Positions 38,191 through 48,016 of a stretch of 64,000 nt of DNA are shown here, piece after piece. The notes under the pieces were generated by a model, which was given only the letters and a program-made list of their open reading frames with translations, searched no databases and was not told the DNA's origin. A program made the translations under genes and the position numbers. The number at the start of each line of letters is the position of its first letter. Position 1 is the stretch's first letter. This DNA is from Stenotrophomonas maltophilia (GTDB taxonomy: Bacteria > Pseudomonadota > Gammaproteobacteria > Xanthomonadales > Xanthomonadaceae), in the NCBI RefSeq assembly GCF_006974125.1, contig NZ_CP037858.1, forward strand, positions 806,001-870,000, written 5' to 3'.

Positions 38191-40875
38191 ATGACGCCTG
38201 TCCGCCCTACCCGCCTGTCCGGCCTGGAACCCCTGGTCATCACCCCGGACCTGCTGTTCATCAACGTCGGCGAACGCACCAACGTCACCGGCAGCGCGCA
38301 GTTCCGCAAGCTGATCAAGGAAGGCCGCTACGAGGAGGCGGTGGACGTGGCCCGCCAGCAGGTGGCCAGCGGCGCGCAGATCCTCGACGTCAACATGGAC
38401 GAGGGCCTGATCGATTCGGAAGCGGCGATGACCCGCTACCTCAACCTGATCATGTCCGAGCCGGACATCGCGCGCATCCCGGTGATGGTCGACTCCTCCA
38501 AGTGGAGCGTGATCGAGGCCGGCCTGAAGTGCCTGCAGGGCAAGAGCGTGGTCAACTCGATCTCGCTGAAGGAAGGCGAGGCGCTGTTCCGCGAGCATGC
38601 ACGCAAGGTGCTGCGCTATGGCGCCGCTGCGGTGGTGATGGCCTTCGATGAAAGCGGCCAGGCCGATACCTGCGCGCGCAAGGTCGAGATCTGCACCCGC
38701 GCCTACCGCATCCTGGTCGACGAGATCGGCTTCCCGCCGCAGGACATCATCTTCGATCCGAACATCTTCGCCGTCGCCACCGGCATCGAAGAGCACGACA
38801 ACTATGCGGTGGACTTCATCGAAGCCACCCGCATCATCAAGCAGACACTGCCGCACTGCCATGTGTCCGGCGGCGTCTCCAACGTGTCGTTCTCGTTCCG
38901 TGGCAACGAAACGGTACGCCAGGCCATCCACTCGGTCTTCCTGTACCACGCGATCGCCGCCGGCATGGACATGGGCATTGTCAATGCCGGTGCCATGCCG
39001 ATCTACGACGAGCTGGAGCCGGAGCTGCGCGAGCGCGTGGAGGATGTGATCCTCAACCGCCGCAGCGACGCCACCGAGCGCCTGCTGGAAATCGCCGAGC
39101 GCTACAAGGGCAGGAAGGGCGCAGCGAAGACCGAGGACCTGGCCTGGCGCGAGAAGCCGGTGGCGCAGCGCCTGGCGCACGCGCTGGTGCACGGCCTGGA
39201 TGCCTTCGTAGAGGAAGACACCGAGCTCGCCCGTCAGACCTCCAGCCGCCCGCTGGACGTGATCGAAGGCCCGCTGATGGACGGCATGAACGTGGTCGGC
39301 GACCTGTTCGGCGCCGGCAAGATGTTCCTGCCGCAGGTGGTGAAATCCGCGCGCGTGATGAAGAAGGCGGTGGCCTACCTGCTGCCGTACATCGAAGCGG
39401 AAAAGGCGCGCAGTGGCGACACCGCCAAGAGCAACGGCAAGATCATCATGGCCACGGTGAAGGGCGATGTGCATGACATCGGCAAGAACATCGTCGGCGT
39501 GGTCCTGGCCTGCAACAACTTCGAGGTGGTCGACCTGGGCGTGATGGTTCCGGCACAGAAGATCCTCGATGCCGCGCGCGAACACAACGCCGACCTGATC
39601 GGCCTGTCCGGCCTGATCACTCCATCACTGGAGGAGATGAGCCACGTCGCCCGCGAGATGCAGCGACAGGGCTTCGACCTTCCGCTGCTGATCGGTGGCG
39701 CGACCACCTCACGCGCGCACACCGCACTGAAGATCGACCCGCATTACCACGCGCCGACGGTCTGGGTGAAGGATGCTTCGCGCGCGGTCGGCGTGGCCCA
39801 GTCGCTGATCTCGCGCGACCTGCGCGACGCCTTCGTTGCCGCCAACGAGGCCGACTATGCCGAGATCCGTGCGCGTCATCGCAACCGTGGCGATGCCAAG
39901 CGCCTGGTATCGCTGGAGCACGCACGCGGGCAGAAATTCCAAGGCGACTGGGACAGCTACACGCCGCCCACACCGAAGCAGCCGGGCCTGCACGTGTTCG
40001 ATGACTATCCGCTGGCCGAGCTGGTGGACTACATCGACTGGACGCCGTTCTTCCAGGCGTGGGAGCTGGCCGGCAAGTTCCCGGCCATCCTCACCGACGA
40101 GATCGTCGGCACCCAGGCCAGCGATCTGTACAAGGACGCCCGCACGATGCTCGACCGCATCGTCGGCGAGAAGTGGCTGACCGCCAAGGCGGTGTTCGGC
40201 CTGTGGCCGGCCAGCAGCATCGGCGACGATGTGCGCGTGCAGCACCCGCAGGGCGAAACCACCCTGCACTTCCTGCGCCAGCAGGTGGACAAGCCGGCCG
40301 AGCGCCCGGATTTCTGCCTGGCCGATTTCATTGCACCGGCCGACAGCGGCCGGGACGACTGGATCGGCGCATTCGCGGTCACCGCCGGCATCGGCATCGA
40401 CGCGCATGTCGCGCGCTTCGAAGCCGAGCATGACGACTACAACGCGATCCTGCTGAAGGCCCTGGCCGACCGCTTCGCCGAAGCGCTGGCCGAGCGCCTG
40501 CACCAGCGCGTGCGCATCGAATTCTGGGGTTACGCCCGGGCCGAGACGCTGGACAACGAGGCCCTGATCGATGAGCAGTACCGTGGCATCCGCCCGGCCC
40601 CCGGCTATCCGGCGTGCCCCGAGCACAGCGAGAAACGCCGACTGTTCGATCTGCTGCAGGCCGAGGCCAACGCGGGCATGGAACTGACTGAAAGCTTCGC
40701 GATGCTGCCGACCGCCGCAGTGTCGGGTTACTACTTCAGCCATCCGCAAAGCCAGTATTTCGTGGTCGGGCGCCTCAGCCGCGAGCAGGTCAGCGACTAC
40801 GCCCGGCGCAAGGGCGTGGACCGTGCCCAGGCCGAACGCTGGCTGGCCTCCAACCTCGACTACGACCCCGAATGA
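38191..40875 (+). CDS. metH: Methionine synthase, folate/B12/activation half (split MetH)
   Basis: 894 residues from ATG 38191. Domains in order: methyltetrahydrofolate-binding barrel ([18 protein letters not shown]), four-helix cap, Rossmann B12-binding domain with DVHDIGKN (D426, H428, G431; His428 is the cobalt ligand) and a C-terminal reactivation domain ([15 protein letters not shown]) that binds SAM. With the preceding Hcy half it makes a complete MetH, remethylating homocysteine. The frame is open from TTG 38137, but ATG 38191 matches the family start. Together with the preceding genes it forms a probable sahR-metH operon. Confidence 0.95.
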   Translation: MTPVRPTRLSGLEPLVITPDLLFINVGERTNVTGSAQFRKLIKEGRYEEAVDVARQQVASGAQILDVNMDEGLIDSEAAMTRYLNLIMSEPDIARIPVMVDSSKWSVIEAGLKCLQGKSVVNSISLKEGEALFREHARKVLRYGAAAVVMAFDESGQADTCARKVEICTRAYRILVDEIGFPPQDIIFDPNIFAVATGIEEHDNYAVDFIEATRIIKQTLPHCHVSGGVSNVSFSFRGNETVRQAIHSVFLYHAIAAGMDMGIVNAGAMPIYDELEPELRERVEDVILNRRSDATERLLEIAERYKGRKGAAKTEDLAWREKPVAQRLAHALVHGLDAFVEEDTELARQTSSRPLDVIEGPLMDGMNVVGDLFGAGKMFLPQVVKSARVMKKAVAYLLPYIEAEKARSGDTAKSNGKIIMATVKGDVHDIGKNIVGVVLACNNFEVVDLGVMVPAQKILDAAREHNADLIGLSGLITPSLEEMSHVAREMQRQGFDLPLLIGGATTSRAHTALKIDPHYHAPTVWVKDASRAVGVAQSLISRDLRDAFVAANEADYAEIRARHRNRGDAKRLVSLEHARGQKFQGDWDSYTPPTPKQPGLHVFDDYPLAELVDYIDWTPFFQAWELAGKFPAILTDEIVGTQASDLYKDARTMLDRIVGEKWLTAKAVFGLWPASSIGDDVRVQHPQGETTLHFLRQQVDKPAERPDFCLADFIAPADSGRDDWIGAFAVTAGIGIDAHVARFEAEHDDYNAILLKALADRFAEALAERLHQRVRIEFWGYARAETLDNEALIDEQYRGIRPAPGYPACPEHSEKRRLFDLLQAEANAGMELTESFAMLPTAAVSGYYFSHPQSQYFVVGRLSREQVSDYARRKGVDRAQAERWLASNLDYDPE

Positions 40876-40878
40876 CAC

Positions 40879-40944
40879 AAAAAGGGGACGGAGGGGATTA
40901 AGTCGTTTGTGCATAAGCGACTTAATCCCCTCCGTCCCCTTTTT
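40879..40944. repeat. 27-bp perfect inverted repeat with 12-nt loop
   Basis: Left arm 40879-40905 (AAAAAGGGGACGG... ending AAGTCG) and right arm 40918-40944 are perfectly complementary over 27 bp. The right arm ends in five thymines. The element begins three bases after the metH stop and ends 16 bases before the MFS start. As RNA it would be a strong terminator for metH. Its length and purine-only stretches are unlike the SMAG hairpins of this window, and it resembles a REP-like mobile palindrome. Confidence 0.88.
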
Positions 40945-40960
40945 GCCTCATCATTCCGCG

Positions 40961-42148
40961 ATGACCGTTCCCGTTGCCCGCCTGTCCAGCTTCTACCTGT
41001 TCTATTACGCGGCGCTGGGCGCGTTCACTCCGTACTGGAGCCTGTTCCTGACCGCGCGCGGGATGAGCGTGACCGCCATCAGCGTGATGATGGGACTGTG
41101 GTATGCCACACGCGTGGTTGCACCCAGTGCCTGGACCTCGCTGGCGGCCGCATCACCGCGGCCGATCCGCCTGCTGCGCATCGGCTGCGTGCTGACCCTG
41201 ATCAGCTTCGCCGCATTCCTGCTGCCCCTGCCACAGCCATGGATGTATCCAGCGATGATCGTGTTCTGCTTCTTCTACAACGCGGTGATGCCTCAGTTCG
41301 AATCGATCACCCTCACCCATCTCGGCAGCGACAGCCATCGCTACGGCCTGATCCGGGTCTGGGGTTCGCTCGGATTCATCGCCATCGTCACTCTGTTCGG
41401 CTGGCTGATCGAAGGTGACGGCACCGCCAGCCGCGCCGGGCTGCTGCCGTGGATGATGCTGCCGCTGTTCGTCCTGCTGGTTGCCTCGGCCTTCAGCAAC
41501 CACTACGCACGCGACATCGGCAGGACCGGCGGCGATGCCAGCGGCTTCTGGCAGATCGTGCGACGCCCGCCGGTGCTGGCATTCTTCCTGGCCGCTTTCA
41601 TGGAACAGCTCTCGTTCGGCCCGTACTACACATTCTTCTCGGTCTACATGGACCACCACGGCTATCGCACGTCCACGCTCGGCCTGCTCTGGACCATCGG
41701 CGTGGTGTTCGAAGTGGGCGTGTTCTTCACCATCGGTCGCTTCTTCCGCCGCTACGACGCCAACTGGATGCTGCTGATCGCGCTGGTCAGCTCCTGCCTG
41801 CGCTGGGCGGTGACCGCACTGTTCCCGGAAAACCTGCCGGTGATGCTGCTGGCGCAGACCGCGCACGCGTTGGGCTTTGCGGCGTTCTTCGCGGCGGCGA
41901 TGCAGATGCTGGCGACCTACTTCCCGGGTCGCCTCAACGGCCATGGCCAGGGCCTGCTGTACGGCTTCTCGTCCGGTGTCGGCGGCGTGCTGGGCGCGCT
42001 CATCGCCGGCCAATTGTGGAAGATCGACGAGGGACGCACGGCCTTCCTCGCGGGAAGCGGGTTCGCTCTGGTCGGCGCCCTTCTGTGCTTCTTCGCGCTG
42101 AGCCTGCCGTTGATCCGTGCACGCCGCAGCATTGCGCGGGCCCGGTAA
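40961..42148 (+). CDS. MFS transporter (PPP/nucleoside:H+ symporter-like)
   Basis: 395 residues with about 12 membrane helices, starting at ATG 40961 (MTVPVARLSSFYLFYYAALGAFTPYWSLFL). The longer frame from 40823 overlaps metH and the palindrome and is rejected. The start YYAALGAFTPYWSLFLTARG and SLGFIAIVTLFGW place it with the HcaT/phenylpropionate and nucleoside-transporter-like branch of MFS, whose members are poorly defined in substrate. It lies after metH but is probably separated from it by the palindrome. A bidirectional terminator follows. Confidence 0.88.
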   Translation: MTVPVARLSSFYLFYYAALGAFTPYWSLFLTARGMSVTAISVMMGLWYATRVVAPSAWTSLAAASPRPIRLLRIGCVLTLISFAAFLLPLPQPWMYPAMIVFCFFYNAVMPQFESITLTHLGSDSHRYGLIRVWGSLGFIAIVTLFGWLIEGDGTASRAGLLPWMMLPLFVLLVASAFSNHYARDIGRTGGDASGFWQIVRRPPVLAFFLAAFMEQLSFGPYYTFFSVYMDHHGYRTSTLGLLWTIGVVFEVGVFFTIGRFFRRYDANWMLLIALVSSCLRWAVTALFPENLPVMLLAQTAHALGFAAFFAAAMQMLATYFPGRLNGHGQGLLYGFSSGVGGVLGALIAGQLWKIDEGRTAFLAGSGFALVGALLCFFALSLPLIRARRSIARAR

Positions 42149-42150
42149 CG

Positions 42151-42177
42151 AAAACGCCGGGCAATGCCCGGCGTTTT
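42151..42177. terminator. Bidirectional terminator between MFS and DUF2058 genes
   Basis: AAAACGCCGGGC-AAT-GCCCGGCGTTTT, symmetrical with A and T tracts, lies between the convergent ends of the MFS transporter (stop 42148) and the DUF2058 gene (stop 42197). Confidence 0.92.
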
Positions 42178-42196
42178 CATCGTGCAGCAGGTTCAG

Positions 42197-42892
42197 TTAC
42201 CAGACCAGGTCGTCCGGCACCTGGTACTGCGGGTCCGCGTAGGGATCTTCCTCGGCCGGCGCGTTCGGGTCGACCTTCAGCGCCACCGATGCGGCAAACA
42301 CCGCTTCGGACTGTGCCAGCACTTCGGCGGTCACCAGCAGGTAACGGCCATTGAGCTGGACCACGCCCAGTTCACCGGCATTGAGCGCGGTCAGCTGTTC
42401 GGCGGTCACGTAGATACGCTTGATCTTGCCGCCATACGGGAAGTGGCGGGCAATGTCGGCCGCCTCGGCATTGAGGCTCTTGTCCTTCAGCAGCTCTTCC
42501 AGCTTGGCCTTCGCTTCGCGGCGCACGCGTGCTTCTTCCTGCTTCAGGCGCTCGGTCTCGATGCGCTCTTCCTTCTCGCGCTGGGCGCGGATGGCATAGG
42601 CCTTGGCCAGATCCATCTCTTCGGCGCTGCGCGGCTTGCGCGGGCCCTGCGGGCCCGGGCCACGCAACTGGCCGGGCTTGCCCGGGCCACCCGACTTGCC
42701 GGGGCCATGCCCACGGCGCTCGCCAGGCTTGTGCTCGCCCCGGCCTGCGCCCTGCGGCTTTCCATTGCCATTGCCATTGCCACCCTTGCCCTGCGGGCGG
42801 CCATCACGGCGGGGGCCATCATTCTTGCGCTCGGGCTTGGGCGCCGGCTTGAAGCCCAGGCCCATCAGCTGGTCGCGGAGGGTATCGCTCAT
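42197..42892 (-). CDS. DUF2058 (YaiL-like) protein
   Basis: 231 residues: a short N terminus MSDTLRDQLMGLGFKP, a disordered Gly/Lys/Arg/Pro/Asn-rich linker at about 20-85 (GKGGNGNGNGKPQG), a charged helical stretch (KAYAIRAQREKEERIETERL) and the DUF2058 core with ADIARHFPYGGKIKRIYVT. The family is described as nucleoprotein/polynucleotide-associated, and the basic linker fits nucleic-acid binding. It is immediately downstream of slyX on the same strand. Confidence 0.9.
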   Translation of the reverse strand: MSDTLRDQLMGLGFKPAPKPERKNDGPRRDGRPQGKGGNGNGNGKPQGAGRGEHKPGERRGHGPGKSGGPGKPGQLRGPGPQGPRKPRSAEEMDLAKAYAIRAQREKEERIETERLKQEEARVRREAKAKLEELLKDKSLNAEAADIARHFPYGGKIKRIYVTAEQLTALNAGELGVVQLNGRYLLVTAEVLAQSEAVFAASVALKVDPNAPAEEDPYADPQYQVPDDLVW

Positions 42893-42902
42893 AGGATTCG
42901 GA

Positions 42903-43145
42903 TCAGTAGTGCGGCGGCGGCGGTTCGCTCGCCGGATCGGAAGAATTCAGTGCGTTGCGGACCTTGCCCAGGTCCTCCAGCAGCACGCGCAGCACGTCGG
43001 CGTTGCGCATGCCCTGCATGCGCGCATCGGCCAGCGCATCGCTCAATTCGGCAAGCGCCTGTTCCTGGAAGGACACGCGCATTTCCAGTTCGACCAGGCG
43101 CGCTTCCAGCGCCTGCTCGCGCTCGGTCGGCAGCAGGTCAGACAT
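42903..43145 (-). CDS. slyX: SlyX family protein
   Basis: 80 residues from ATG 43145 ([38 protein letters not shown] in pieces). The whole protein is a coiled coil and the C terminus PPPPHY is typical of SlyX. Function is unknown. It overlaps the 3' end of ugd by 8 bases and lies 10 bases before the DUF2058 start, so ugd-slyX-DUF2058 look like one transcript. Confidence 0.9.
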   Translation of the reverse strand: MSDLLPTEREQALEARLVELEMRVSFQEQALAELSDALADARMQGMRNADVLRVLLEDLGKVRNALNSSDPASEPPPPHY

Positions 43146-44487
43146 GCAACGAACGCCCCCGGCCAATGCCGTAGTACGCCAGGCCAGCAGCTTCCACTTC
43201 GGCCGGATCGTACAGATTGCGCCCGTCGAACACCGCCGCGTCCTTCAGCTGCTCGCGCAGCTTCTGGAAATCGGGGCTGCGGAACTGCTTCCACTCGGTA
43301 ACCACCACCAGCGCGTCGGCCCCTTCGAGGGCTTCATCGGCGCTGTTGCAGAACACCAGGTCATCGCGCTCGCCGAAGATGCGCTGCGATTCATGCATCG
43401 CTTCCGGGTCGTAGGCACGCACCGTGGCACCGCCTTCCCACAGCTGGGCCAGCAGGCGACGGCTGGAGGCTTCACGCATGTCGTCGGTGTTCGGCTTGAA
43501 TGCCAGGCCCCACACGGCAAACGTCCTGCCGCGCACGCCTTCGTCCTCGCCCTTGTCGTAATGACGCTGGATGAGGGCGAACAGGTGGCCCTTCTGCGCA
43601 TCATTGACCGCTTCCACCGCGTTCAACAGCTTCGGCTCAAGACCATGCTGCTGCGCGGTTCGGGCCAGCGCCTGCACGTCCTTGGGGAAGCAGGATCCAC
43701 CGTAACCGGCACCCGGATAGATGAAGTGCCAGCCGATGCGTGGGTCCGAACCGATACCCTGGCGGACCTGCTCGACGTCGGCACCGACACGCTCGGCGAT
43801 GTTGGCGATTTCGTTCATGAACGAAATCTTGGTCGCCAGCATCGCGTTCGCCGCGTACTTGGTCAGCTCGGCCGAGCGCACGTCCATTTCCACCACGCGG
43901 TCGTGATTGCGGTTGAACGGCGCATACAGGCGGCGCATCACCGCCACCGACTCCTCGCTGGTCGCACCGATGATGATGCGGTCCGGGCGCATGCAGTCGG
44001 CAACCGCGTCGCCTTCCTTCAGGAATTCCGGGTTGGACACCACATCGAAGGCGATGTCCGCGCCACGCGCGGCAAGTTCTTCAGCAATGGCGGCACGCAC
44101 CTTGTCGGCGGTGCCCACCGGCACCGTCGACTTGTTGACCACCACGGTCGGCACGCTCATGTGCCGGCCAATGGTACGGGCCACGGCCAGTACGTACTGC
44201 AGGTCGGCACTGCCGTCCTCGTCCGGCGGGGTACCAACGGCGATGAACACCACCTGGCCATGCGCGATCGCGGACGCGGCATCGGTGGTGAATGCCAGCC
44301 GCAACGCGGCGTGGTTGGCCTTCACCATCGGCTCCAGGCCGGGCTCATAGATCGGGATGATGCCCTGGTTGAGGCCATCCACCTTGGCCTGGTCGATATC
44401 GACGCAGACCACCTGATGACCGACATCGGCCAGGCAGGTACCGGTCACCAGACCTACATAACCGGTACCGAAAATCGCAACGCGCAT
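43138..44487 (-). CDS. ugd: UDP-glucose 6-dehydrogenase
   Basis: Oxidises UDP-glucose to UDP-glucuronate for surface polysaccharides and lipid A modification. 449 residues. The NAD-binding motif [16 protein letters not shown] is at the N terminus, and the catalytic cysteine is in [13 protein letters not shown] (about residue 269). [14 protein letters not shown] and [16 protein letters not shown] are family signatures. It starts 23 bases after the FKBP stop on the same strand and overlaps slyX. Confidence 0.96.
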   Translation of the reverse strand: MRVAIFGTGYVGLVTGTCLADVGHQVVCVDIDQAKVDGLNQGIIPIYEPGLEPMVKANHAALRLAFTTDAASAIAHGQVVFIAVGTPPDEDGSADLQYVLAVARTIGRHMSVPTVVVNKSTVPVGTADKVRAAIAEELAARGADIAFDVVSNPEFLKEGDAVADCMRPDRIIIGATSEESVAVMRRLYAPFNRNHDRVVEMDVRSAELTKYAANAMLATKISFMNEIANIAERVGADVEQVRQGIGSDPRIGWHFIYPGAGYGGSCFPKDVQALARTAQQHGLEPKLLNAVEAVNDAQKGHLFALIQRHYDKGEDEGVRGRTFAVWGLAFKPNTDDMREASSRRLLAQLWEGGATVRAYDPEAMHESQRIFGERDDLVFCNSADEALEGADALVVVTEWKQFRSPDFQKLREQLKDAAVFDGRNLYDPAEVEAAGLAYYGIGRGRSLHV

Positions 44488-44510
44488 GTCCGTGCAGGCT
44501 CCGTGGTGGC

Positions 44511-45488
44511 TTACGGCAGGACGCCCAGCAGCTCGACGTCGAACGTCAGAGTCGCGTTCGGGCCGATCGGGCCACCCGGGGTGCCATTCTCGCCATAAGC
44601 CAGATTGCCCGGGATCCAGAAGCGGTACTTCGAACCGACCGGCATCAGCGCAACGCCCTCGGTCCAGCCCTTGATCACCTGGTCCAGGCCGAACTCGGCC
44701 GGCTGACGACCATAGGAACTGTCGAACACGGTGCCGTTGAGCAGCTTGCCTTCATAGTTCACGCGCACCTTGCTGCTCGGCAGCGGGCGCTCGCCGCTGC
44801 CCGGGCGGATGATCTGGTACTGCAGGCCCGAAGCAGTCGTCACGACGCCCGGCTGGGTCTTGTTCTTGGCCAGGAAGGCATTGCCTTCCTCACGGTTGGT
44901 CTGCGCAGCAGCGGCAGCCTTGGCCTGCATTTCAGCCTGCTTGCTGCCCATGAAGGCCTGGATGGTGGCGGTCGCGTCAGCTTCCGTCATCTTCGGCTGA
45001 CCCTTGCTCAGGCCGGTGCTGATCGCGTCAAACAGCGAGGCAACGTCGATGTCGTCCTTCAGCTGCGCCAGCGACGGGCCCACCGAGTAGGAACCGATCA
45101 TCTGCGACACCTTGACGCGGTCGACCTTCGGCGGCTGCGAACCCGGCGCCATGCCCGGCACCTGCTGGCCGCTGCGGGCCATCACGACCTGGCGCAGGGC
45201 CGCGTCGGTGGCCTTGGCCTGTTCCTGGGTGATCTGCGGCTGCAGGCCTTCGAACGAACGCTCCACGGCGGTACGCAGCGCGGCCACGTCGATCTCATCG
45301 GCGATCGGGGTGAACGACTTGGCCACGTCCAGGCCGATGGCGTAGCCGAGCTTCTGCTTGGGGGAATTCAAGGTTGCGGTCTCCTTGGCGGCTGCGGGGG
45401 CAGCCGGTTGTTGCGACAGAGCGACACCCGAAGTGCCCATCGCCAGAATCAGAACCGACGCCGCGGCGCCGCGCATTCCCATCTTCAT
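44511..45488 (-). CDS. Exported FKBP-type peptidyl-prolyl isomerase
   Basis: 325 residues from ATG 45488, with an AGGA ribosome-binding site nine bases before it; nearby ATG 45497 has no spacing from that site. The signal peptide is [19 protein letters not shown]. An N-terminal dimerisation region carries FKBP_N features twice ([13 protein letters not shown] and [14 protein letters not shown]), so the protein is longer than FkpA or Mip (about 230-270). The C-terminal FKBP domain is complete: [19 protein letters not shown] ... AYGENG ... LTFDVELL. Presumably a periplasmic folding helper. Confidence 0.9.
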   Translation of the reverse strand: MKMGMRGAAASVLILAMGTSGVALSQQPAAPAAAKETATLNSPKQKLGYAIGLDVAKSFTPIADEIDVAALRTAVERSFEGLQPQITQEQAKATDAALRQVVMARSGQQVPGMAPGSQPPKVDRVKVSQMIGSYSVGPSLAQLKDDIDVASLFDAISTGLSKGQPKMTEADATATIQAFMGSKQAEMQAKAAAAAQTNREEGNAFLAKNKTQPGVVTTASGLQYQIIRPGSGERPLPSSKVRVNYEGKLLNGTVFDSSYGRQPAEFGLDQVIKGWTEGVALMPVGSKYRFWIPGNLAYGENGTPGGPIGPNATLTFDVELLGVLP

Positions 45489-45584
45489 TCGCTGCATTCC
45501 TGGAAGTGTCTGGGCGCCGACGTCGGCGCGAAAAGAAACATTGTCGCACGCATGCCGTCGATGTCGAGGCATCCGTGCCGGATA

Positions 45585-46172
45585 TCAATGAGTGGCGGCT
45601 GCAGCCAGCGCCTTGTCGATGGCCGCGGTCAGCTGCGGATCATCCGGCGTCACCTTGCTGGCGAACTGGGCGATGACCTTGCCATCGCGGCCGACCAGGT
45701 ACTTGTGGAAATTCCAGCCCGGTGCCACGCCGGTGGCCGCCGTCAACCGCTGATAGAGCGGCGTCGCCTCCGCACCGACCACATGCACCTTCTCGAACAT
45801 CGGGAACTTGACCCCGTAGGTGAGCGTGCAGAAATCCTGGATCTGCTTCTCGTCGCCCGGCTCCTGTCCCTTGAAATCATTGGAGGGGAAACCGAGCACC
45901 GCAAAACCACGGCCTGCGTAGCGCTTCTGCAGCGCCTCCAGTCCTTCGTACTGCGGGGTGTAGCCGCACTTGCTGGCGGTATTGACCACCAGCAGCACCT
46001 GGCCGTGATAGCGCTGCTGCAGGTTGACCTGCTGCTTGCTGGCCAGCGGCCGGTAGTCCAGGTCGAGCAGGTCGGCGGCCAGGGCGCTGGCGGAACCGGC
46101 GACACCGGCCACCATCAGGGCCAGCAGGGACAGGCCGCGCAGGCGGCGCGGAGAAACGGTCGACAGGGGCAT
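45585..46172 (-). CDS. Exported glutathione peroxidase-type protein
   Basis: 195 residues from ATG 46172 with a signal peptide (RGLSLLALMVAGVAGSASALA). The thioredoxin-fold peroxidase motif NTASKCGYTPQYEGL holds the peroxidatic Cys. GFPSNDFKGQEPG and WNFHKYLVGRDG supply the Gln and Trp of the catalytic triad. Most family members use thioredoxin; the periplasmic location implies another reductant. The frame is open to 46370, but only the inner start gives a signal peptide. Confidence 0.9.
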   Translation of the reverse strand: MPLSTVSPRRLRGLSLLALMVAGVAGSASALAADLLDLDYRPLASKQQVNLQQRYHGQVLLVVNTASKCGYTPQYEGLEALQKRYAGRGFAVLGFPSNDFKGQEPGDEKQIQDFCTLTYGVKFPMFEKVHVVGAEATPLYQRLTAATGVAPGWNFHKYLVGRDGKVIAQFASKVTPDDPQLTAAIDKALAAAATH

Positions 46173-46474
46173 CAGGAGCGGTCCGCGGTAGCCATTCACA
46201 GGGCCCGGCCAGCAGCGGCCGGGAATCGGCCGAACTATAGCACCGGGCTTCAATGGCCCAGATGGCAGGGGGCGGCCCAGGCTTTGCGCGGCGTGGCGGC
46301 TACGCCCTTCGCCGATCTTCGATGGCGAAGGGATGACATGGTATGGACATCGCTGAATGGAAGACCGCACTGGATCGCCCCATGCGACAATTTTATTTTC
46401 TTTTTAAATCAACGATGTAAGTGATTGTTTCAGCACTCTGACCACCCCTGCCATGAGTTGGGGACGGCAGGGGG
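46173..46474. other. Non-coding region upstream of the peroxidase gene, with AT-rich tract
   Basis: No gene is seen here. The stretch 46388-46430 is strikingly AT-rich for this chromosome (TTTTATTTTCTTTTTAAATC near 46390) and probably carries promoter elements for the divergent peroxidase gene. I cannot fix a -35/-10 pair: TAAAAT on the minus strand is a candidate -10, but spacing to the nearest TTG-type -35 is poor. Confidence 0.4.
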
Positions 46475-46514
46475 TTGCACCTGAGCGTGCCGGTGTTATA
46501 GTTGCATACAACAC
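46475..46514 (+). promoter_or_regulatory. Promoter with overlapping GntR (YtrA-type) operator
   Basis: -35 TTGCAC (46475-46480), a 16-bp spacer, then -10 TATAGT (46497-46502). An inverted repeat GTGTT-N12-AACAC (46493-46514) covers the -10 and the start point. A purine-rich ribosome-binding site (GGGGGAA) and the ATG at 46540 follow. A regulator bound here would block RNA polymerase, and the GntR gene of the same operon is the natural candidate. Confidence 0.75.
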
Positions 46515-46539
46515 CAGTCACCTGAGACAGGGGGAAGCC

Positions 46540-46779
46540 ATGAACGTCCGGATCCGTCGCAACCTCACCGCACCTGCGGCCGCTGCCGTTTCGACCCTGA
46601 TCGTGCTGGCCTGGTTGGCCGCGCCCAGCTTCTCCGACTCCGCTGACAGTGCGCAGGACGCGACCGCCTCGCCGGCAGGGAACGCCACTGCTCCCTCCCC
46701 CCCTCCCCCGCGTCGGCTGCACAGCTCCCTGTCCATGCCGTATTTCTCGTTCGCCCAGCCGCTGACCCCACGGAGCTGA
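46540..46779 (+). CDS. Small exported/anchored protein leading the GntR-ABC operon
   Basis: 79 residues from ATG 46540, well placed behind GGGGGAA. One hydrophobic stretch (AAAAVSTLIVLAWLAAPSFS, about 12-31) could be a signal or anchor. The remainder is Ala/Pro/Ser-rich with PSPPPPRRLHSSLSMPYFSF. I find no family. It is the first gene after the operon promoter, and the GntR start lies two bases after its stop. Good start signals and its place in the operon argue for a real gene. Confidence 0.6.
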   Translation: MNVRIRRNLTAPAAAAVSTLIVLAWLAAPSFSDSADSAQDATASPAGNATAPSPPPPRRLHSSLSMPYFSFAQPLTPRS

Positions 46780-46781
46780 AT

Positions 46782-47141
46782 ATGAGCGACATCCAGTGGA
46801 GCGACGGCGCTCCCATCTACCGTCAGTTGAAGGAGCGCGTGATCGCCATGATGCTCGACGGAATCCTCAAGCCGGGCGATGCCCTGCCTTCGGTGCGCCA
46901 GGTGGCCGCCGATTACCAACTCAACCCCATCACCGTTTCGCGCGCCTACCAGGAACTGGCCGACGAAGGCCTGGTCGAAAAGCGCCGCGGCCTGGGCATG
47001 TTCATGACCGAGCAGGCCGCCACGCAGCTGCGCAGCAGCGAGCGCGAGCGCTTCCTCAATGAAGAATGGCCGGCCGTGCTGGAGCGCATCCAGCGCCTGG
47101 GCCTGAGCCTCGACGAATTGCTGCCCCAGGGGAAGATCTGA
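46782..47141 (+). CDS. GntR regulator, YtrA subfamily
   Basis: 119 residues: a GntR winged helix (IYRQLKERVIAMMLDGILKPGDALPSVRQVAADYQLNPITVSRAYQELADEGLVEKRRGLGMFM in pieces) with only a short dimerisation tail. A minimal C terminus and an ABC operon partner define the YtrA type, to which Xanthomonas HpaR1 also belongs. It overlaps the ATPase start by one base (TGATG) and very likely represses its own operon at 46493-46514. Confidence 0.9.
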   Translation: MSDIQWSDGAPIYRQLKERVIAMMLDGILKPGDALPSVRQVAADYQLNPITVSRAYQELADEGLVEKRRGLGMFMTEQAATQLRSSERERFLNEEWPAVLERIQRLGLSLDELLPQGKI

Positions 47142-48016
47142 TGAGTACCGTAGCAAGCGAAGCCGTCATCACCGCAAAAGGCCTGCGCAAGGCCTACAAG
47201 TCCACCGTTGCCCTCGACAATGCCAGCTTCAGCATCCCGAGCGGGCGCATCGTCGGCCTGATCGGCCCCAACGGTGCCGGCAAGACCACGGCATTGAAGG
47301 CACTGCTCGGCCTGACCTCGGTGGAAGGTGAGCTGAGCGTGCTTGGCCGCGATCCACGCCTGCACCGCGACGAGCTGATGAACGACATCTGCTTCATCGC
47401 CGATGTCGCCGTGCTGCCGCGCTGGCTGAAGGTGCGCGAGGCGATCGACTTCGTCGCCGGCGTGCATCCGCGCTTCGACCGCGCCCGCTGCGAACGCTTC
47501 CTCGCCAATACCAAGCTGCAGCCGAAGCAGCGCGTGCGCGAACTGTCCAAGGGCATGATCGTGCAGCTGCACCTGGCGCTGGTGATGGCCATCGATGCCC
47601 GTGTCCTGGTACTGGACGAGCCCACCCTGGGCCTGGACATCCTGTACCGCAAGGAGTTCTACCAGCGCCTGCTGGAGGACTACTTCGACGAGCAGAAGAC
47701 CATCATCGTCACCACCCACCAGGTGGAAGAGATCGAGCACATCCTCAGCGACGTCATGTTCATCCGCGACGGCCGCATCGTGCTCGATGCGGAAATGGAC
47801 GAGGTCGGCCAGCGCTACACCGAACTGCTGGTCAACGCCGACCAGCTGGAAACCGCACGCGCCCTGAAGCCTATCGACGAGCGCAGCCTGGCGTTCGGCA
47901 AGACCGTGATGCTGTTCGACGGCGTACCGCGCGCCCAGCTTTCCACCCTTGGCGAGACCCGCAGCCCGGGCCTGGCCGACCTGTTCGTCGCCGTCATGAA
48001 GGGGACCTACGCATGA
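47141..48016 (+). CDS. ABC transporter ATP-binding protein
   Basis: 291 residues from ATG 47141. Walker A GPNGAGKTT, signature LSKGMIVQLHLAL (LSKGM replaces LSGGQ) and Walker B VLVLDEPTLGLD are followed by the H-loop in TTHQVEE. It belongs to the CcmA-type branch paired with two-gene exporters of unknown cargo. It is coupled to GntR upstream and overlaps the permease start by four bases (ATGA). Confidence 0.93.
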   Translation: MSTVASEAVITAKGLRKAYKSTVALDNASFSIPSGRIVGLIGPNGAGKTTALKALLGLTSVEGELSVLGRDPRLHRDELMNDICFIADVAVLPRWLKVREAIDFVAGVHPRFDRARCERFLANTKLQPKQRVRELSKGMIVQLHLALVMAIDARVLVLDEPTLGLDILYRKEFYQRLLEDYFDEQKTIIVTTHQVEEIEHILSDVMFIRDGRIVLDAEMDEVGQRYTELLVNADQLETARALKPIDERSLAFGKTVMLFDGVPRAQLSTLGETRSPGLADLFVAVMKGTYA

